Assembly: GCA_015200345.1 (NCBI GenBank)
Contig: CP054187.1
Span: forward strand, 2,092,470-2,156,469
Length of the DNA stretch: 64,000 bases
Direction of reading: 5' to 3'
Source: Planctomycetia bacterium
GTDB lineage: Bacteria; Planctomycetota; Phycisphaerae; UBA1845; UTPLA1
How positions within the stretch are numbered: position 1 is the first letter of the stretch; every line of letters begins with the position of its first letter. The position numbers and the translations under genes are program-made. Shown here one piece after another: positions 1 through 9,564 of the stretch. Below the pieces are notes generated by a model. That model was given only the letters and a program-made list of their open reading frames with translations, made no database searches and was not told where the DNA came from.

Positions 1-2630
1 TCGCCCACATGTTCGAACACATGATGTTCCGCGGGACCGACCGCCTCAACGAGACGGCGCACTTCGACAACATTCGTCGCGTCGGAGGCGATTGCAACGC
101 CTACACTTCGTTTGACCAAACCGTCTACGTTCAGGAAGTGCCGTCGAACCAGCTTGAACTCGTCCTCTGGCTTGAGTCCGAACGCATGGCGTTTCTCAAG
201 ATCGATCAGAACGGATTCGACACCGAGCGCAAAGTCGTGGAAGAAGAACTGCGCCAGGGTCACAACCGACCCTACGGCCGAGTCCCCGAAAAACTCCTCG
301 CCGAAATCTACGGCGACAAGCCCTACGGCTGGACGCCCGGTGGGCAGATTTCGCACCTGCGCAAGACGCCGCTGGAGGACATCTCCGCGTTCTGGGACAA
401 GTACTACCTTCCGAGCAATGCGACGCTCGTCGTCGTCGGCGCGGTGAAGCACGCCGAGGTGCAGGGGCTAGCGAAAAAGTATTTTGACTGGATCCCCGGC
501 GGGCCGAAGCCCAAGCCGGTGATGGCGCCGCCGATCAAGCAGTCCAAACCGCGCGCCGTGACCATCAAGGAAGACAAAGGACCGTTGCCGATCCTCGGCA
601 CGGTTTATCGCACCGTGCCGATGACCCATCCCGACGCCCTGCCGTTGCAGATGTGCCTGGGCATTCTCGGCGGCGGTGAATCGAGCCGCCTTTACCAGGA
701 CATCGTGAAGGACAAAAAGATCGCGCAGGTGGCGCTGGGCGGCGCGTTCGCGCTGGAAGCCGACGGCTTCGCCGGCGCGGGCGGTGTGCTGCTGCCGCTG
801 GTCGGCAAGAAGAAAGAGCTTATGCAGACCATCCGCGAGCACATCAAAAAGATTCGCAGCGAGCCGGTCACCGAGGAAGAACTCACGAAAATGAAGAACC
901 AGATGCGCCGCGGAGAGATCGCCGGCGCGCTCACCGTCGCCAGCAAGGCCGGCCAACTCGGCAGCTACGCCGTCCTCTACGGCGATGCCGAGCGAATCAA
1001 CAAACGCCTCGCGGAGATCGACGCCGTCACCGTGGCGGACATTCAGCGCGTCGCGAAGAAATACCTGATCGACAAGCATCGCATTGACATCACCGTCGAG
1101 CCGAACGTCGCCGGCGCCCTCGGGTCGCTGTTCGGCGGCAAGGGCAGCGAGGACGAAGGGCCCGAGCCGCCCAAGCTCGAGAACCGCATTGCCAAGCGCA
1201 CCGGTCCCAAGGCCGAGGCGAAGCGGCCAGAAGGTTTCCCCGACCAGCCGCCCGCCGGAAAGATGATGGACGATCTGCCGCCGATTCCGTACACCGAGAA
1301 GAAACTCGACAATGGTCTGCGTGTTGCGGTCGTGGCGAACCACGAAGTGCCGATGGTCACGATGGTCCTCGGCATCAAGAGCGGCGCCTGGACCGAGAAA
1401 CTCCCCGGCACGGCCATGACCGCCATGGCCATGCTGACCCACGGCACCAAGACGCGCACGGCCAAGCAGCTCGCCGAGACGCTTGAGTTCAACGCCATCT
1501 CGCTCGGCGGATCGGCCGATATGGACACGGCGCGGCTCACCTGCTCGGCGATGCTGCCGCAACTGGACCTGGCAGGCGAACTGCTCGCCGACGTGCTGCG
1601 CAACCCGACCTTCCCGAAGGACGAGTTCACCATCATGCAGCAGCAGCAGAAGATGGGCATGCTCATCTCCACGAAAACGCCCGAGTACCTCGCCGAACGC
1701 GAAATGCGCCGGCAGATGTACGGCAGCCATCCCTACTCCCGCACGCCCTCGGGCGAGTTGGAAGACCTCGACGCCGTCACGATCGAAGCCCTGCGCGAAT
1801 GGTGGGCCGAGCATGTGCGACCGGAGAATTGCGTCCTGTACTTCGCCGGGGACATCACGCCGGACGACGCCTTCAAGCTGGCCGCCAAGCACCTGGGCGA
1901 TTGGAAGGTCGAGGGCACGTTCACGCCGCCGACTCTGCCAGAGGCCCCCGGCCCCAAGCAGACCCATATCTACCTCGTCGATCGCCCCGGCAGCGTGCAG
2001 AGCCAGATTCGCATCGGCCATCGCAGCATCACGCGAAGCGACCCGGCCTATTTCACCAGCCGCGTCCTCGGGCAGATCTTCGGCGGCGGATTCAACAGCC
2101 GGCTGAACAAGGCCGTGCGCGTCGAGAAGGGACTGACCTACGGCGCACGCGGCGGGTTCAACGCGCGGCGCTTCGGCGGTGAGTTACAGATCAGCACGTT
2201 CACCAAGACCCCCAGCACGGCCGAGACGGTCAAAGTCGTGATGAATGAAATCGAGAAGATGCGCGCGGCCCCGCCCGAAGCCGGCGAATTAAATGACACA
2301 AAAACCTATATCGTGGGGTCTTTCCCAGGGGATCGCGAAACTCCCGAAGCGACGGTCGGCGATCTCTGGATGATCGAAACGCAGAACCTGCCGAGCGATT
2401 ACCTCCAACGGCTGCTCAAGGGCGTGCGCGACACGACAGCCGACGACGTGCTCAACGCCGCCAAGTCGCTGATCGACCCGAAGAACATGACGGTGATCGT
2501 GGTCGGCGAGGCGAAGCAGATCAAGAACGATCTCGAAAAGATCGCGCCGGTGACCGTGGTCAACGCTCCGGCGGGGGAGGAGGAGGCAAGGGATGGCGAA
2601 GCCGCGCCGGGCGGGGAGGAAAAACCGTAG
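1..2630 (+). CDS. M16 family zinc metallopeptidase, two-domain (5' end outside window)
   Basis: The gene runs in from the left edge: the frame is already open at base 3, so its start and any signal peptide are not visible. The first codons read A-HMFEH, the inverted zinc motif HxxEH of M16 (pitrilysin/insulinase) peptidases, and the third zinc ligand is expected in the Glu run (VVEEE) about 76 residues on. Two M16 halves follow: the active half, a Lys/Pro/Glu-rich linker near residue 390, and a second half that lacks HxxEH but keeps the substrate-binding R..Y element (EKGLTYGARGG). The family closes like a clam around peptides and degrades them; a periplasmic site is usual in this group but is inferred here. 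The tail is acidic. It is convergent with recJ. A second, unrelated-in-operon M16 gene lies at 18.6 kb. Confidence 0.93.
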   Translation, partial: AHMFEHMMFRGTDRLNETAHFDNIRRVGGDCNAYTSFDQTVYVQEVPSNQLELVLWLESERMAFLKIDQNGFDTERKVVEEELRQGHNRPYGRVPEKLLAEIYGDKPYGWTPGGQISHLRKTPLEDISAFWDKYYLPSNATLVVVGAVKHAEVQGLAKKYFDWIPGGPKPKPVMAPPIKQSKPRAVTIKEDKGPLPILGTVYRTVPMTHPDALPLQMCLGILGGGESSRLYQDIVKDKKIAQVALGGAFALEADGFAGAGGVLLPLVGKKKELMQTIREHIKKIRSEPVTEEELTKMKNQMRRGEIAGALTVASKAGQLGSYAVLYGDAERINKRLAEIDAVTVADIQRVAKKYLIDKHRIDITVEPNVAGALGSLFGGKGSEDEGPEPPKLENRIAKRTGPKAEAKRPEGFPDQPPAGKMMDDLPPIPYTEKKLDNGLRVAVVANHEVPMVTMVLGIKSGAWTEKLPGTAMTAMAMLTHGTKTRTAKQLAETLEFNAISLGGSADMDTARLTCSAMLPQLDLAGELLADVLRNPTFPKDEFTIMQQQQKMGMLISTKTPEYLAEREMRRQMYGSHPYSRTPSGELEDLDAVTIEALREWWAEHVRPENCVLYFAGDITPDDAFKLAAKHLGDWKVEGTFTPPTLPEAPGPKQTHIYLVDRPGSVQSQIRIGHRSITRSDPAYFTSRVLGQIFGGGFNSRLNKAVRVEKGLTYGARGGFNARRFGGELQISTFTKTPSTAETVKVVMNEIEKMRAAPPEAGELNDTKTYIVGSFPGDRETPEATVGDLWMIETQNLPSDYLQRLLKGVRDTTADDVLNAAKSLIDPKNMTVIVVGEAKQIKNDLEKIAPVTVVNAPAGEEEARDGEAAPGGEEKP

Positions 2631-2697
2631 CAATCGTCAAAGGAGCGCATGATCGCGCCGGCGAGCCATGCTAACTCGATGGCGGGCAGTGCTAGCC

Positions 2698-4458
2698 CTA
2701 CGCCGGAAACTGAAAATCCACCACCTGCATCTCGACGCTGCGGCGGCCGTTCCATTCGTTCAGCGTCGGCTTGAACGCGATCCGGCAGCGGCGATGATCC
2801 AGCAGCATCGGGCGAAACTCGGCCATCCCGAAGGCGATGGCTTTGCAGGTGCAGCGCCCGTCGCTCACCGTGACCTGCATGTGCCGCTCGCCGTTGCCGA
2901 CGAGGCGAGGCTCGCCGACGACGTCGAGCCAGCCGGTGGCGAGCTTGGGGGCCGGGTTCCCGGCCCCGATCGGCTCCAGCCGGCCCAGATCGGCCACGAG
3001 CGATTCATCAAGCTGGTCGAGCCGCACCTCGTCGTCCAAGTGCAGGCGCGGCGCGAGATCAGAATGCGTGAGCACCTGGGCCGCACGAGCCTGAAACGCC
3101 TCGCGAAACGCGTCGATCTTCTCGGTGGCGATCTTCAACCCCGCCGCCATCGCGTGCCCGCCGAAGCTCAACAGATGCCCGCGGCAATCGGCCAGCGCCT
3201 CGACCAGCGAAAAGTTTCGCACGCTGCGCGCCGAACCCTGACCCGTACCGTTATCGACCGCGATCATCACGGCCGGTCGGCCGAACGCATCGGCGATGCG
3301 CGACGCGACGATGCCGATGACGCCGGCGTGCCAACCCTCTGACGCCAGCACGACGGCGCGTACGTGATCGGCATCCTGCTTCTGGGCGATGACCATCTCC
3401 TTCGCCTGCGCGGCGATCTTGCGCTCCAGCGATTGTCGGGCGCGGTTCTGCTGCTCCAGATTCGCGGCGATCTCGGCCGCCAGCGCGTCGTCCGCACGCG
3501 TGAAGAGGTCCACCGCGAGCCGCGCGTGGCCCATGCGACCGATGGCGTTGAGCCGCGGACCGAGCTTGAACCCGATGTCGTAGCCGCTGATGGCCTGCCC
3601 GCCCAGACCGCTCGACGCGATCAGCGCGCGAACGCCGGGCAGCTTGCACGCGCGCAGACCGAGCAGCCCCTTCGCGGCAATCAGGCGATTCTCCCCGAGC
3701 AACGGCACAACATCGGCGACCGTTCCCAGCGCCGCCAGCGCCATCGCGTCAACGAGAAACTCACGAAACGCCTGCGAAACCTTCGCCTGTCCGCCGCAAA
3801 CCTGGCCGACGGCCCAGGCGACCTTGAGCGCGACGCCCGCGCCGGAGAGATTCGGATTCTCATACGCCGCGCCGCCATCGGCGACGAGCGACGCCAGGCC
3901 GGGGTGAACAATCTGCGCATCGGGCAACCTCACCGCGCCGGTCTCGTCCACCTGCGGCTGGTGATGATCGGTGATGATCAGTTCAACCCCCAGTGCCCGC
4001 GCCCGCGCGGCAGCCTCGACCGCCGTGACGCCGCAATCGACCGAGACGATCAACTCGGCTCCTTCGGCGGCGAGCGTTTCAATCGCCGCAACGTTCAGAC
4101 CGTACCCTTCTTCGAGGCGATGGGGGATGTAAAATTCGGCCGCACCACCGGCGAGGCGAACGGCGTGCCAGAGGATGGCCGTACCGGTGACGCCGTCGAC
4201 GTCGTAGTCGCCGTAAATGACGATTTTCTTTTTTTCGCGGATGGCTCGCACGATCCGCTCGGCGGCGGGCATCGTGCCGGGCAAAAGCTCGGGAGCGAGC
4301 AGATCGGACGCGGCGGGTTTGAGAAACTTTCGCGCGCCGGCCTCGTCGGAGACACCACGGTTGCAGAGCACTTGCGCTACGACCGGCGAGATTCGCAGCG
4401 CTGCGGCGAGCGCGTCCCTGCCGGGCGCCGGTGCTGCGATGACCCAATCCATGGGCAT
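2698..4458 (-). CDS. recJ: Single-stranded-DNA-specific exonuclease RecJ
   Basis: RecJ degrades single-stranded DNA 5' to 3' in recombination and mismatch repair in the cytoplasm. The 586-residue product has the DHH-family phosphoesterase motifs in order: DYDVDG (manganese ligands), then TDHHQP, and the C-terminal DHHA1 motif SFGGHAMAAG, followed by an OB-like tail. The frame is open upstream to 4896, but that extension would run through the divergent trpF gene, so the start is placed at the ATG at 4458 (protein begins MPMDW), with a purine-rich stretch just upstream. The length matches normal RecJ (about 560-590 residues). Neighbouring trpF is divergent. Confidence 0.96.
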   Translation of the reverse strand: MPMDWVIAAPAPGRDALAAALRISPVVAQVLCNRGVSDEAGARKFLKPAASDLLAPELLPGTMPAAERIVRAIREKKKIVIYGDYDVDGVTGTAILWHAVRLAGGAAEFYIPHRLEEGYGLNVAAIETLAAEGAELIVSVDCGVTAVEAAARARALGVELIITDHHQPQVDETGAVRLPDAQIVHPGLASLVADGGAAYENPNLSGAGVALKVAWAVGQVCGGQAKVSQAFREFLVDAMALAALGTVADVVPLLGENRLIAAKGLLGLRACKLPGVRALIASSGLGGQAISGYDIGFKLGPRLNAIGRMGHARLAVDLFTRADDALAAEIAANLEQQNRARQSLERKIAAQAKEMVIAQKQDADHVRAVVLASEGWHAGVIGIVASRIADAFGRPAVMIAVDNGTGQGSARSVRNFSLVEALADCRGHLLSFGGHAMAAGLKIATEKIDAFREAFQARAAQVLTHSDLAPRLHLDDEVRLDQLDESLVADLGRLEPIGAGNPAPKLATGWLDVVGEPRLVGNGERHMQVTVSDGRCTCKAIAFGMAEFRPMLLDHRRCRIAFKPTLNEWNGRRSVEMQVVDFQFPA

Positions 4459-4627
4459 GTTCCGTTCCCTGTTTTCAGCGCCGAGGCCTATCGCCACCGG
4501 TGAACACGCGAGCAACGCCTTGCGGGCGACGCCGCAAATGGTACGCTCGCCGGCGCCCGTGACAAGTTCGATTTGATTTTGAATCGGCCGCGGCGCGAAA
4601 AACGCTGAATCCCGCGGGAAATCGCCC

Positions 4628-5299
4628 ATGGTGCGGATCAAGATTTGCGGAATCACGCAGGCGCAGGACGCCGTCGCCGCCGCCGAGGCCGGCGCGGACG
4701 CGATCGGTCTGGTCTTCGCGCCCTCTCCGCGGCGCGTCACGCTCGTCGCCGCGAAGCAAATCGTCCGCGCGCTGCCCCCGTGGATTTCGGCGGTGGGCGT
4801 CTTTGTTAACGCGGAACCATCCACGATCCGCCGAGCGATCGACACCGTCGGCATCGGTGAAGTGCAGCTGCACGGCGAAGAATCACCCGAGATCATCGCG
4901 AAACTAGCTGGCGTTCGCGTGATTCGCGCACTGCGTGTGCGTGACCGCCGATTCCTTGAAGATTTGCGAATTTGGCATCAGGCCGGCGTATCGGCAATTC
5001 TCCTGGACGCTTTTTCCAAGGACGTGCGCGGCGGCAGCGGAAAACGGTTCGACTGGGATCTCGTGTCTGCGATCCGGCTTGGCGATGCGATCCCCGCCGG
5101 CGTGCGATTGATCCTGGCGGGAGGGCTGACGCCTGATAATGTCGCTTCGGGAATCCGCGCGGTCCGGCCGTGGGGCGTGGATGTGTCCAGCGGCGTCGAA
5201 ACGCGACCCGGCCTGAAGAGTGCCGAGAAGATCGAGCGCTTCGTCGCAGCGGTGCGCAGCGCGGGTGATAATCGGCCCAGTCGGCGTCGAACGCGCTGA
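4628..5299 (+). CDS. trpF: Phosphoribosylanthranilate isomerase
   Basis: TrpF carries out the Amadori rearrangement of phosphoribosylanthranilate to CdRP, third step of tryptophan synthesis from chorismate. The 223-residue product starts with the family signature KICGIT, whose Cys is the general base, and shows TIM-barrel features: GADAIGLVF, GVFVN, VQLHG, ILLDAF and the phosphate-binding ILAGGLTPDNV near the end, followed by GVDVSSGVE. The length is normal. The gene stands alone: trpC is about 30 kb away at 35.3 kb and no other trp gene is in the window, so the pathway is dispersed in this organism. Confidence 0.96.
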   Translation: MVRIKICGITQAQDAVAAAEAGADAIGLVFAPSPRRVTLVAAKQIVRALPPWISAVGVFVNAEPSTIRRAIDTVGIGEVQLHGEESPEIIAKLAGVRVIRALRVRDRRFLEDLRIWHQAGVSAILLDAFSKDVRGGSGKRFDWDLVSAIRLGDAIPAGVRLILAGGLTPDNVASGIRAVRPWGVDVSSGVETRPGLKSAEKIERFVAAVRSAGDNRPSRRRTR

Positions 5300-5349
5300 A
5301 AAACGCAGCCTATTCAGGCTAAAAGCACCCTCGCTCCCGGCCCGATTCG

Positions 5350-5377
5350 TTGACAGTGCCCGTCTGCCCCGTAAAAT
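5350..5377 (+). promoter_or_regulatory. Sigma-70-type promoter for the secreted protein at 5500
   Basis: TTGACA at 5350-5355 and TAAAAT at 5372-5377 are separated by 16 bases. The -35 is a perfect match and the -10 has five of six consensus bases. It sits about 120 bases before the start at 5500 and outside the preceding gene. Confidence 0.6.
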
Positions 5378-5499
5378 AGATGGATTGATCCTGCAAGCAG
5401 CAACGGTTGCGGCCGCGCGAGGGCATTGCGACCCGCGCCCCACCCAATCCGGACAATCCGTCAAGCCGAACCGGAAGCGCCGTGCCGAGGGATGAACTC

Positions 5500-6210
5500 A
5501 TGTGCAATCGTGGAATTTCGAGCTTCGCCTGGTGCGCCGTGATTGCGGCCGGGCTGATTCATGCGGGTGCCGCACAGGCCGAGCCGCAGCCCAGCCCCGT
5601 TCCGACGGCGTGGGAATTGACGCTTCAACCGACCGAGCCGACGCGGATCGTCGTCGATCTGGGCGGCGTTAAAAAGACATTCTGGTATTTCTTGTACACA
5701 GTCACCAACAACACCGGGCAGGACGTGGACTTCCACCCCGAGATCGTCCGCGTCAGCGAGATCGAAACCGAGGCCACCGCGACGCAGGCGCAGAAGAATC
5801 CGGACCAGGCCCCGCGCATCACCACCGACCCGGCGATGATCGGCCTGGACTCGCGTGTCTTCAAAGCCATCGCCGAGCGGCACCAGCGAACCCACCCCTT
5901 CCTGGTCACGCCGGTCAAGGCGATCGAACGGCTGCTTCAGGGGCGGGACAACGCTCGCACCAGCGTCGCCGTCTTTCCGGATCTGGACCCGCGGGCCAGC
6001 AAATTCACGATCTATTTTGGCGGGTTATCGGGCGAACAGATCTCCAAGCCCAATCCCACCCACAACCCCAGGAAGGCCGAAAGCGAAGACAACCCCCGCT
6101 TCTTCGTGATTCGCAAGACCCTGGCGATGCCCTACACGATTCCGGGAGATGAGCGAACCCGAACCACGGCAATCCCCGTCCTGGGCCGCATGACATGGGT
6201 CATGCGATAG
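5500..6210 (+). CDS. Secreted protein of unknown function
   Basis: I do not recognise this 236-residue protein. The frame is open from 5407, but the ATG at 5500 is preceded by an AGGG ribosome site and gives a clean signal peptide ([12 protein letters not shown]..., hydrophobic core, cleavage after AGAAQA), so that start is chosen. The mature part is beta-rich in appearance, contains a [13 protein letters not shown] segment resembling proteins that comment on an 'extended' N-terminal strand, and a Lys/Asn/Pro-rich loop. No catalytic motif and no membrane helix after the signal are seen. It is expected in the periplasm. Its 3' end overlaps the -35 of the rpmA promoter. Confidence 0.75.
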   Translation: MCNRGISSFAWCAVIAAGLIHAGAAQAEPQPSPVPTAWELTLQPTEPTRIVVDLGGVKKTFWYFLYTVTNNTGQDVDFHPEIVRVSEIETEATATQAQKNPDQAPRITTDPAMIGLDSRVFKAIAERHQRTHPFLVTPVKAIERLLQGRDNARTSVAVFPDLDPRASKFTIYFGGLSGEQISKPNPTHNPRKAESEDNPRFFVIRKTLAMPYTIPGDERTRTTAIPVLGRMTWVMR

Positions 6211-6218
6211 GCTATACT
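6190..6218 (+). promoter_or_regulatory. Sigma-70-type promoter for rpmA
   Basis: ATGACA at 6190-6195 and TATACT at 6213-6218 are separated by exactly 17 bases; each hexamer matches consensus at five of six positions. The -35 overlaps the end of the previous gene. Transcription would start near 6225, leaving a leader of about 90 bases with two short GC hairpins before rpmA. Confidence 0.65.
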
Positions 6219-6316
6219 GCCCGGCTCGGCTAATTGGCCGGTCGTTAGGCCGGCATCGGAAGGGCAGCAAATTCAATGGGCGCATCGCGTCGCCCGGGCA
6301 ACGAGGTTATTACGTC

Positions 6317-6568
6317 ATGGCACATAAGAAGGGACAAGGTTCCACTCGCAACGGTCGCGACAGCAATCCGAAGTATCTCGGCGTCAAGCGGTATGATGGC
6401 GAGACGGTCACGGTCGGCACGATTCTCGTTCGCCAGCGTGGAACGCCGATCCGTCCGGGGATGTACGTCGGGCAGGGCCGGGACGATACGTTGTTTGCCC
6501 TGCGCGCCGGCAAGGTAGTCTTCAAGTCGGGCAAGGTATCGATCGAGCCGTCGGCCGAATCGAACTAG
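6317..6568 (+). CDS. rpmA: 50S ribosomal protein L27
   Basis: The 83-residue product has the canonical L27 start [20 protein letters not shown] and the conserved core [11 protein letters not shown], followed by [17 protein letters not shown]27 sits at the peptidyl-transferase centre, where its N-terminal tail reaches the tRNA ends. Here the Met is followed directly by the mature Ala-His-Lys tail, so there is no Firmicutes-type prepeptide. In most bacteria rpmA lies between rplU (L21) and obgE. Here obgE follows, but no rplU is found upstream: the preceding gene is an unrelated secreted protein and rpmA has its own promoter. Confidence 0.98.
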   Translation: MAHKKGQGSTRNGRDSNPKYLGVKRYDGETVTVGTILVRQRGTPIRPGMYVGQGRDDTLFALRAGKVVFKSGKVSIEPSAESN

Positions 6569-6595
6569 CTCGCGCTGCTTTTGAAACCGTTCACA

Positions 6596-6624
6596 ATGCC
6601 CGCGGCTTGCCGTGGGCATTTTTT
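6596..6624 (+). terminator. Intrinsic terminator after rpmA
   Basis: A 10-base-pair stem (ATGCCCGCGG / CCGTGGGCAT, with one G-U pair) with a CTTG loop is followed at once by six T. It lies 28 bases after the rpmA stop and 38 bases before obgE, so it would stop or attenuate read-through between the two genes. Confidence 0.85.
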
Positions 6625-6661
6625 ATTGGCGTTGACGCGGCATCGCGCGGCGGATGGGACC

Positions 6662-7690
6662 ATGATTTTCATCGATCAAGCGGAGATTCACGTCGAGTCG
6701 GGTCGCGGGGGCGACGGCTGCGTGAGCTTTCGGCGCGAGAAGTACGTGCCCAAGGGCGGGCCGGACGGCGGCGACGGCGGCGACGGCGGCAGCGTCTATG
6801 TGCAGGTCAACGAGCAGTTATCGACACTGGTAGAATTGACCGGCAAGCACCACTGGAAGGCCCGGCCCGGCCAGATGGGCATGGGATCCAACTGCACCGG
6901 CAAATGCGGGCGCGACGAGATCATCGAAGTCCCCGCCGGCACCATGGTCTATGACCGCGACACCGGTGTGCTGCTGCGCGACCTGGTCCACCCCGGCGAG
7001 CGCGTCTGCGTCGCGCGCGGCGGACGCGGCGGACGCGGCAACGCCAGGTTCGCCTCGCCGACCCATCAGACCCCGCGCGAATTCGAGCACGGCCAACCGA
7101 GCGAATCGCGCTGGCTGCGCCTCGAACTGAAGCTCATCGCCGAAGCCGGCATCGTCGGCCTACCCAACGCCGGCAAGAGCACGCTGCTGTCGCGCGTGTC
7201 GCGGGCGCGTCCGAAGATCGCCGATTACCCCTTCACGACGCTCGTGCCGAATCTGGGCATCGTCTCGCTGCCGGGATATCGACAATTCGTCATGGCCGAC
7301 CTGCCGGGATTGATCGAGGGCGCGGCCCAAGGGCACGGTCTTGGGCAGACGTTCCTGCGACACGCCGAGCGCACGCGCGTCATCGTTCACCTGATCGATT
7401 TGTTTCCCGTCGAAGGCCAGCCGACGCCGATCGAGGCCTATCGCATCATCCGCGGCGAACTCGAGCAATACAGCGCGGCGCTCGCTGCCAAGCCCGAATT
7501 GATCGTCGCGAACAAGCTCGACCTCGCCGGCAAGACGGACCCGCCCGAACTCGCCGAGCTGTCGCAGGCGCTGGGCCGACCGATTCTCGGCATCTCCGGC
7601 GTGAGCGGCCGCGGCGTCGAAACGCTGATCAATCAAATCTTCGAGATGATCCAGTCCCAGCGCGCGGCCGAACCCACCGGCGCGGTCTGA
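6662..7690 (+). CDS. obgE: GTPase Obg/CgtA
   Basis: Obg is an essential ribosome-associated GTPase linked to 50S maturation and stress control. The 342-residue protein has the glycine-rich Obg fold (about 1-158, with [12 protein letters not shown] and [11 protein letters not shown]), then the G domain: G1 [10 protein letters not shown]2 region [13 protein letters not shown]3 DLPGLIEGA and G4 NKLD. It ends shortly after the G domain with no extra C-terminal domain, a common short form. The frame is open from 6581, but [14 protein letters not shown] at 6662 matches the family N-terminus and the earlier stretch contains the rpmA terminator, so 6662 is chosen. Confidence 0.97.
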   Translation: MIFIDQAEIHVESGRGGDGCVSFRREKYVPKGGPDGGDGGDGGSVYVQVNEQLSTLVELTGKHHWKARPGQMGMGSNCTGKCGRDEIIEVPAGTMVYDRDTGVLLRDLVHPGERVCVARGGRGGRGNARFASPTHQTPREFEHGQPSESRWLRLELKLIAEAGIVGLPNAGKSTLLSRVSRARPKIADYPFTTLVPNLGIVSLPGYRQFVMADLPGLIEGAAQGHGLGQTFLRHAERTRVIVHLIDLFPVEGQPTPIEAYRIIRGELEQYSAALAAKPELIVANKLDLAGKTDPPELAELSQALGRPILGISGVSGRGVETLINQIFEMIQSQRAAEPTGAV

Positions 7691-7793
7691 CGCACCGACC
7701 CGTTGCATTCAGTGCGAACTCATCGCTACGCGCGCCGCCGGAAATGTGCTACAGTTCCGCTTTCGGTGTTCACACAACTTTGGCGCGCACCGC

Positions 7794-9404
7794 ATGGATA
7801 TTCTTCCGACACACGTACGAACAAACGACCCCGCCTTTGTCGAAAACGCCGCGCACCTGCGCGGCCTCGTGGACGATCTCAAATCGAAACTGGCGACGGT
7901 CAAACTCGGCGGCGGCGAGGCGGCGGTGCAGAAGCATCGCGCCCGCGGCAAGCTGTTCGTCCGCGATCGCATCGAACGATTGATCGACCCGGACAGCCCC
8001 TTCCTGGAATTCAGCGCCTTGGCCGCATGGGAGATGTACGACGGCGAGGCGCCCGGCGCGGGGATCGTCACCGGCATCGGGCGTGTCTGCGAGCGCGAAT
8101 GCGTCATCGTGGCCAACGATGCGACGGTGAAGGGCGGCACGTATTACCCCATCACGGTGAAGAAGCACCTGCGAGCGCAGGAGATCGCGCGGGAGAATCA
8201 CCTGCCGTGTATCTACCTGGTTGATTCGGGCGGGGCGTTTCTGCCGCTTCAGGCCGACGTTTTCCCCGACAAGGAGCATTTCGGGCGAATCTTCTTCAAC
8301 CAGGCACAGATGTCGGCGCGGAACATTCCGCAGATCGCCGTCGTGCTCGGCTCCTGCACCGCGGGCGGAGCATACGTCCCCGCGATGAGCGACGAATCGG
8401 TGATCGTGCGCAACCAGGGAACGATCTTTCTCGGCGGTCCGCCGCTGGTGAAAGCGGCGACGGGAGAGGAAGTCACGGCCGAGGAACTGGGCGGCGCCGA
8501 CGTTCACTGCCGCACGAGCGGCGTCACAGACCATTACGCGCAAAACGATGATGACGCCCTCGCCATCACGCGGCACATCGTGGAGCATCTTGGCGCGCCG
8601 CGGCGCACCGAGCTGAAGATGATGCCGCCCGAGGACCCGGCCTACGACCCGGCCGAAATCTACGGCATTCTCCCAAAAGACATTCGCAAGCCGTACGACG
8701 TGCGCGAGATCATCGCGCGGATCGTGGACGGCAGCCGGTTTCACGAATTCAAGGCGCTGTACGGCTCGACGGTCGTCTGTGGCTTGGCGCACCTCTGGGG
8801 CTACCCCGTCGGTATCGTTGGTAACAACGGCGTACTGTTCCGCGAGAGCGCCCAGAAGGCGGCGCATTTCATCGAGATGTGCAGCGTGCGCGGCGTGCCG
8901 CTCATCTTCCTGCAAAACATCACCGGCTTCATGGTCGGCAAGGCGTACGAGTCCGGCGGTATCGCCAAGGACGGCGCGAAGATGGTCGCGGCCGTCAGCA
9001 ACGCGGCCGTGCCGAAGTTCACCGTCATCATCGGCGGGTCGTATGGCGCGGGGAACTACGGCATGTGCGGTCGGGCGTTTGGCCCGCGGATGCTCTGGAT
9101 GTGGCCCAACGCGCGGATCAGCGTCATGGGCGGGGAGCAGGCGGCCAACGTGCTGCTGACCGTGAAGAAGGACCAGCTCGCGCGCGAGAAGAAGAAAGCG
9201 ATGACCGCCGCGGAGGAGGAAGCCTTCAAGCAGCCGACGCTGGAGAAATATGCCCACGAGAGCAGCGCCTATTACAGCACGGCGCGGCTGTGGGACGACG
9301 GCGTGATCGACCCGGTCGACACCCGCCGCGTGCTGGCGCTGGGCATCGCGGCGTCGTTGAACGCGCCGTTCCCGAAGCGCCGCGTGGGCGTGTTCAGAAT
9401 GTAG
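7794..9404 (+). CDS. Methylcrotonoyl-CoA carboxylase, beta (carboxyltransferase) subunit
   Basis: This 536-residue acyl-CoA carboxylase carboxyltransferase transfers CO2 from biotin to 3-methylcrotonyl-CoA in leucine and isovalerate breakdown. It shows the two crotonase-like halves: [17 protein letters not shown] and [16 protein letters not shown] in the first, and [34 protein letters not shown] and [13 protein letters not shown] in the second, which are typical of the MCC beta subunit rather than propionyl-CoA carboxylase. The open frame begins at 7746, but MDILPTHV at 7794 fits the family. It opens a five-gene set with a hydratase, alpha-subunit parts and HMG-CoA lyase, which supports methylcrotonyl-CoA as the substrate. 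Substrate choice is inferred from motif style and context (liuB/mccB equivalent). Confidence 0.93.
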   Translation: MDILPTHVRTNDPAFVENAAHLRGLVDDLKSKLATVKLGGGEAAVQKHRARGKLFVRDRIERLIDPDSPFLEFSALAAWEMYDGEAPGAGIVTGIGRVCERECVIVANDATVKGGTYYPITVKKHLRAQEIARENHLPCIYLVDSGGAFLPLQADVFPDKEHFGRIFFNQAQMSARNIPQIAVVLGSCTAGGAYVPAMSDESVIVRNQGTIFLGGPPLVKAATGEEVTAEELGGADVHCRTSGVTDHYAQNDDDALAITRHIVEHLGAPRRTELKMMPPEDPAYDPAEIYGILPKDIRKPYDVREIIARIVDGSRFHEFKALYGSTVVCGLAHLWGYPVGIVGNNGVLFRESAQKAAHFIEMCSVRGVPLIFLQNITGFMVGKAYESGGIAKDGAKMVAAVSNAAVPKFTVIIGGSYGAGNYGMCGRAFGPRMLWMWPNARISVMGGEQAANVLLTVKKDQLAREKKKAMTAAEEEAFKQPTLEKYAHESSAYYSTARLWDDGVIDPVDTRRVLALGIAASLNAPFPKRRVGVFRM

Positions 9405-9460
9405 AATGTGGCCGGTAGCAGAAGTCCGCGTCCGGTCCGTTTGATTTCATGGATTTAGCC

Positions 9461-9476
9461 GGCGAGCTTGCTCGCC
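9461..9476. repeat. GC-rich palindrome (GGCGAGC-TT-GCTCGCC)
   Basis: A perfect 7-base inverted repeat with a two-base TT centre lies between mccB and the hydratase gene. There is no T tract, so it is not a classic terminator. It resembles the other palindromes centred on CTT at 11.9, 25.1 and 62.56 kb. Confidence 0.55.
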
Positions 9477-9564
9477 GCGTTGGCCACCCCGTCGCCGGGC
9501 CTTTGCGGTTTCGCGAATTCGTTACAATTCGTCACGAATCGCCGCATCGGAGGGAGAGAACTGA

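Noticed and set aside
468-2021. Long open frame antisense to the first M16 gene
   Set aside because: A high-GC mirror frame with no domain, no ribosome site and complete overlap with a certain gene. The same holds for the long antisense frames over mccB, recJ, rimO and pckA.
5308-5325. AGCCT/AGGCT hairpin as a terminator of trpF
   Set aside because: It is followed by A, not T, on the coding strand.
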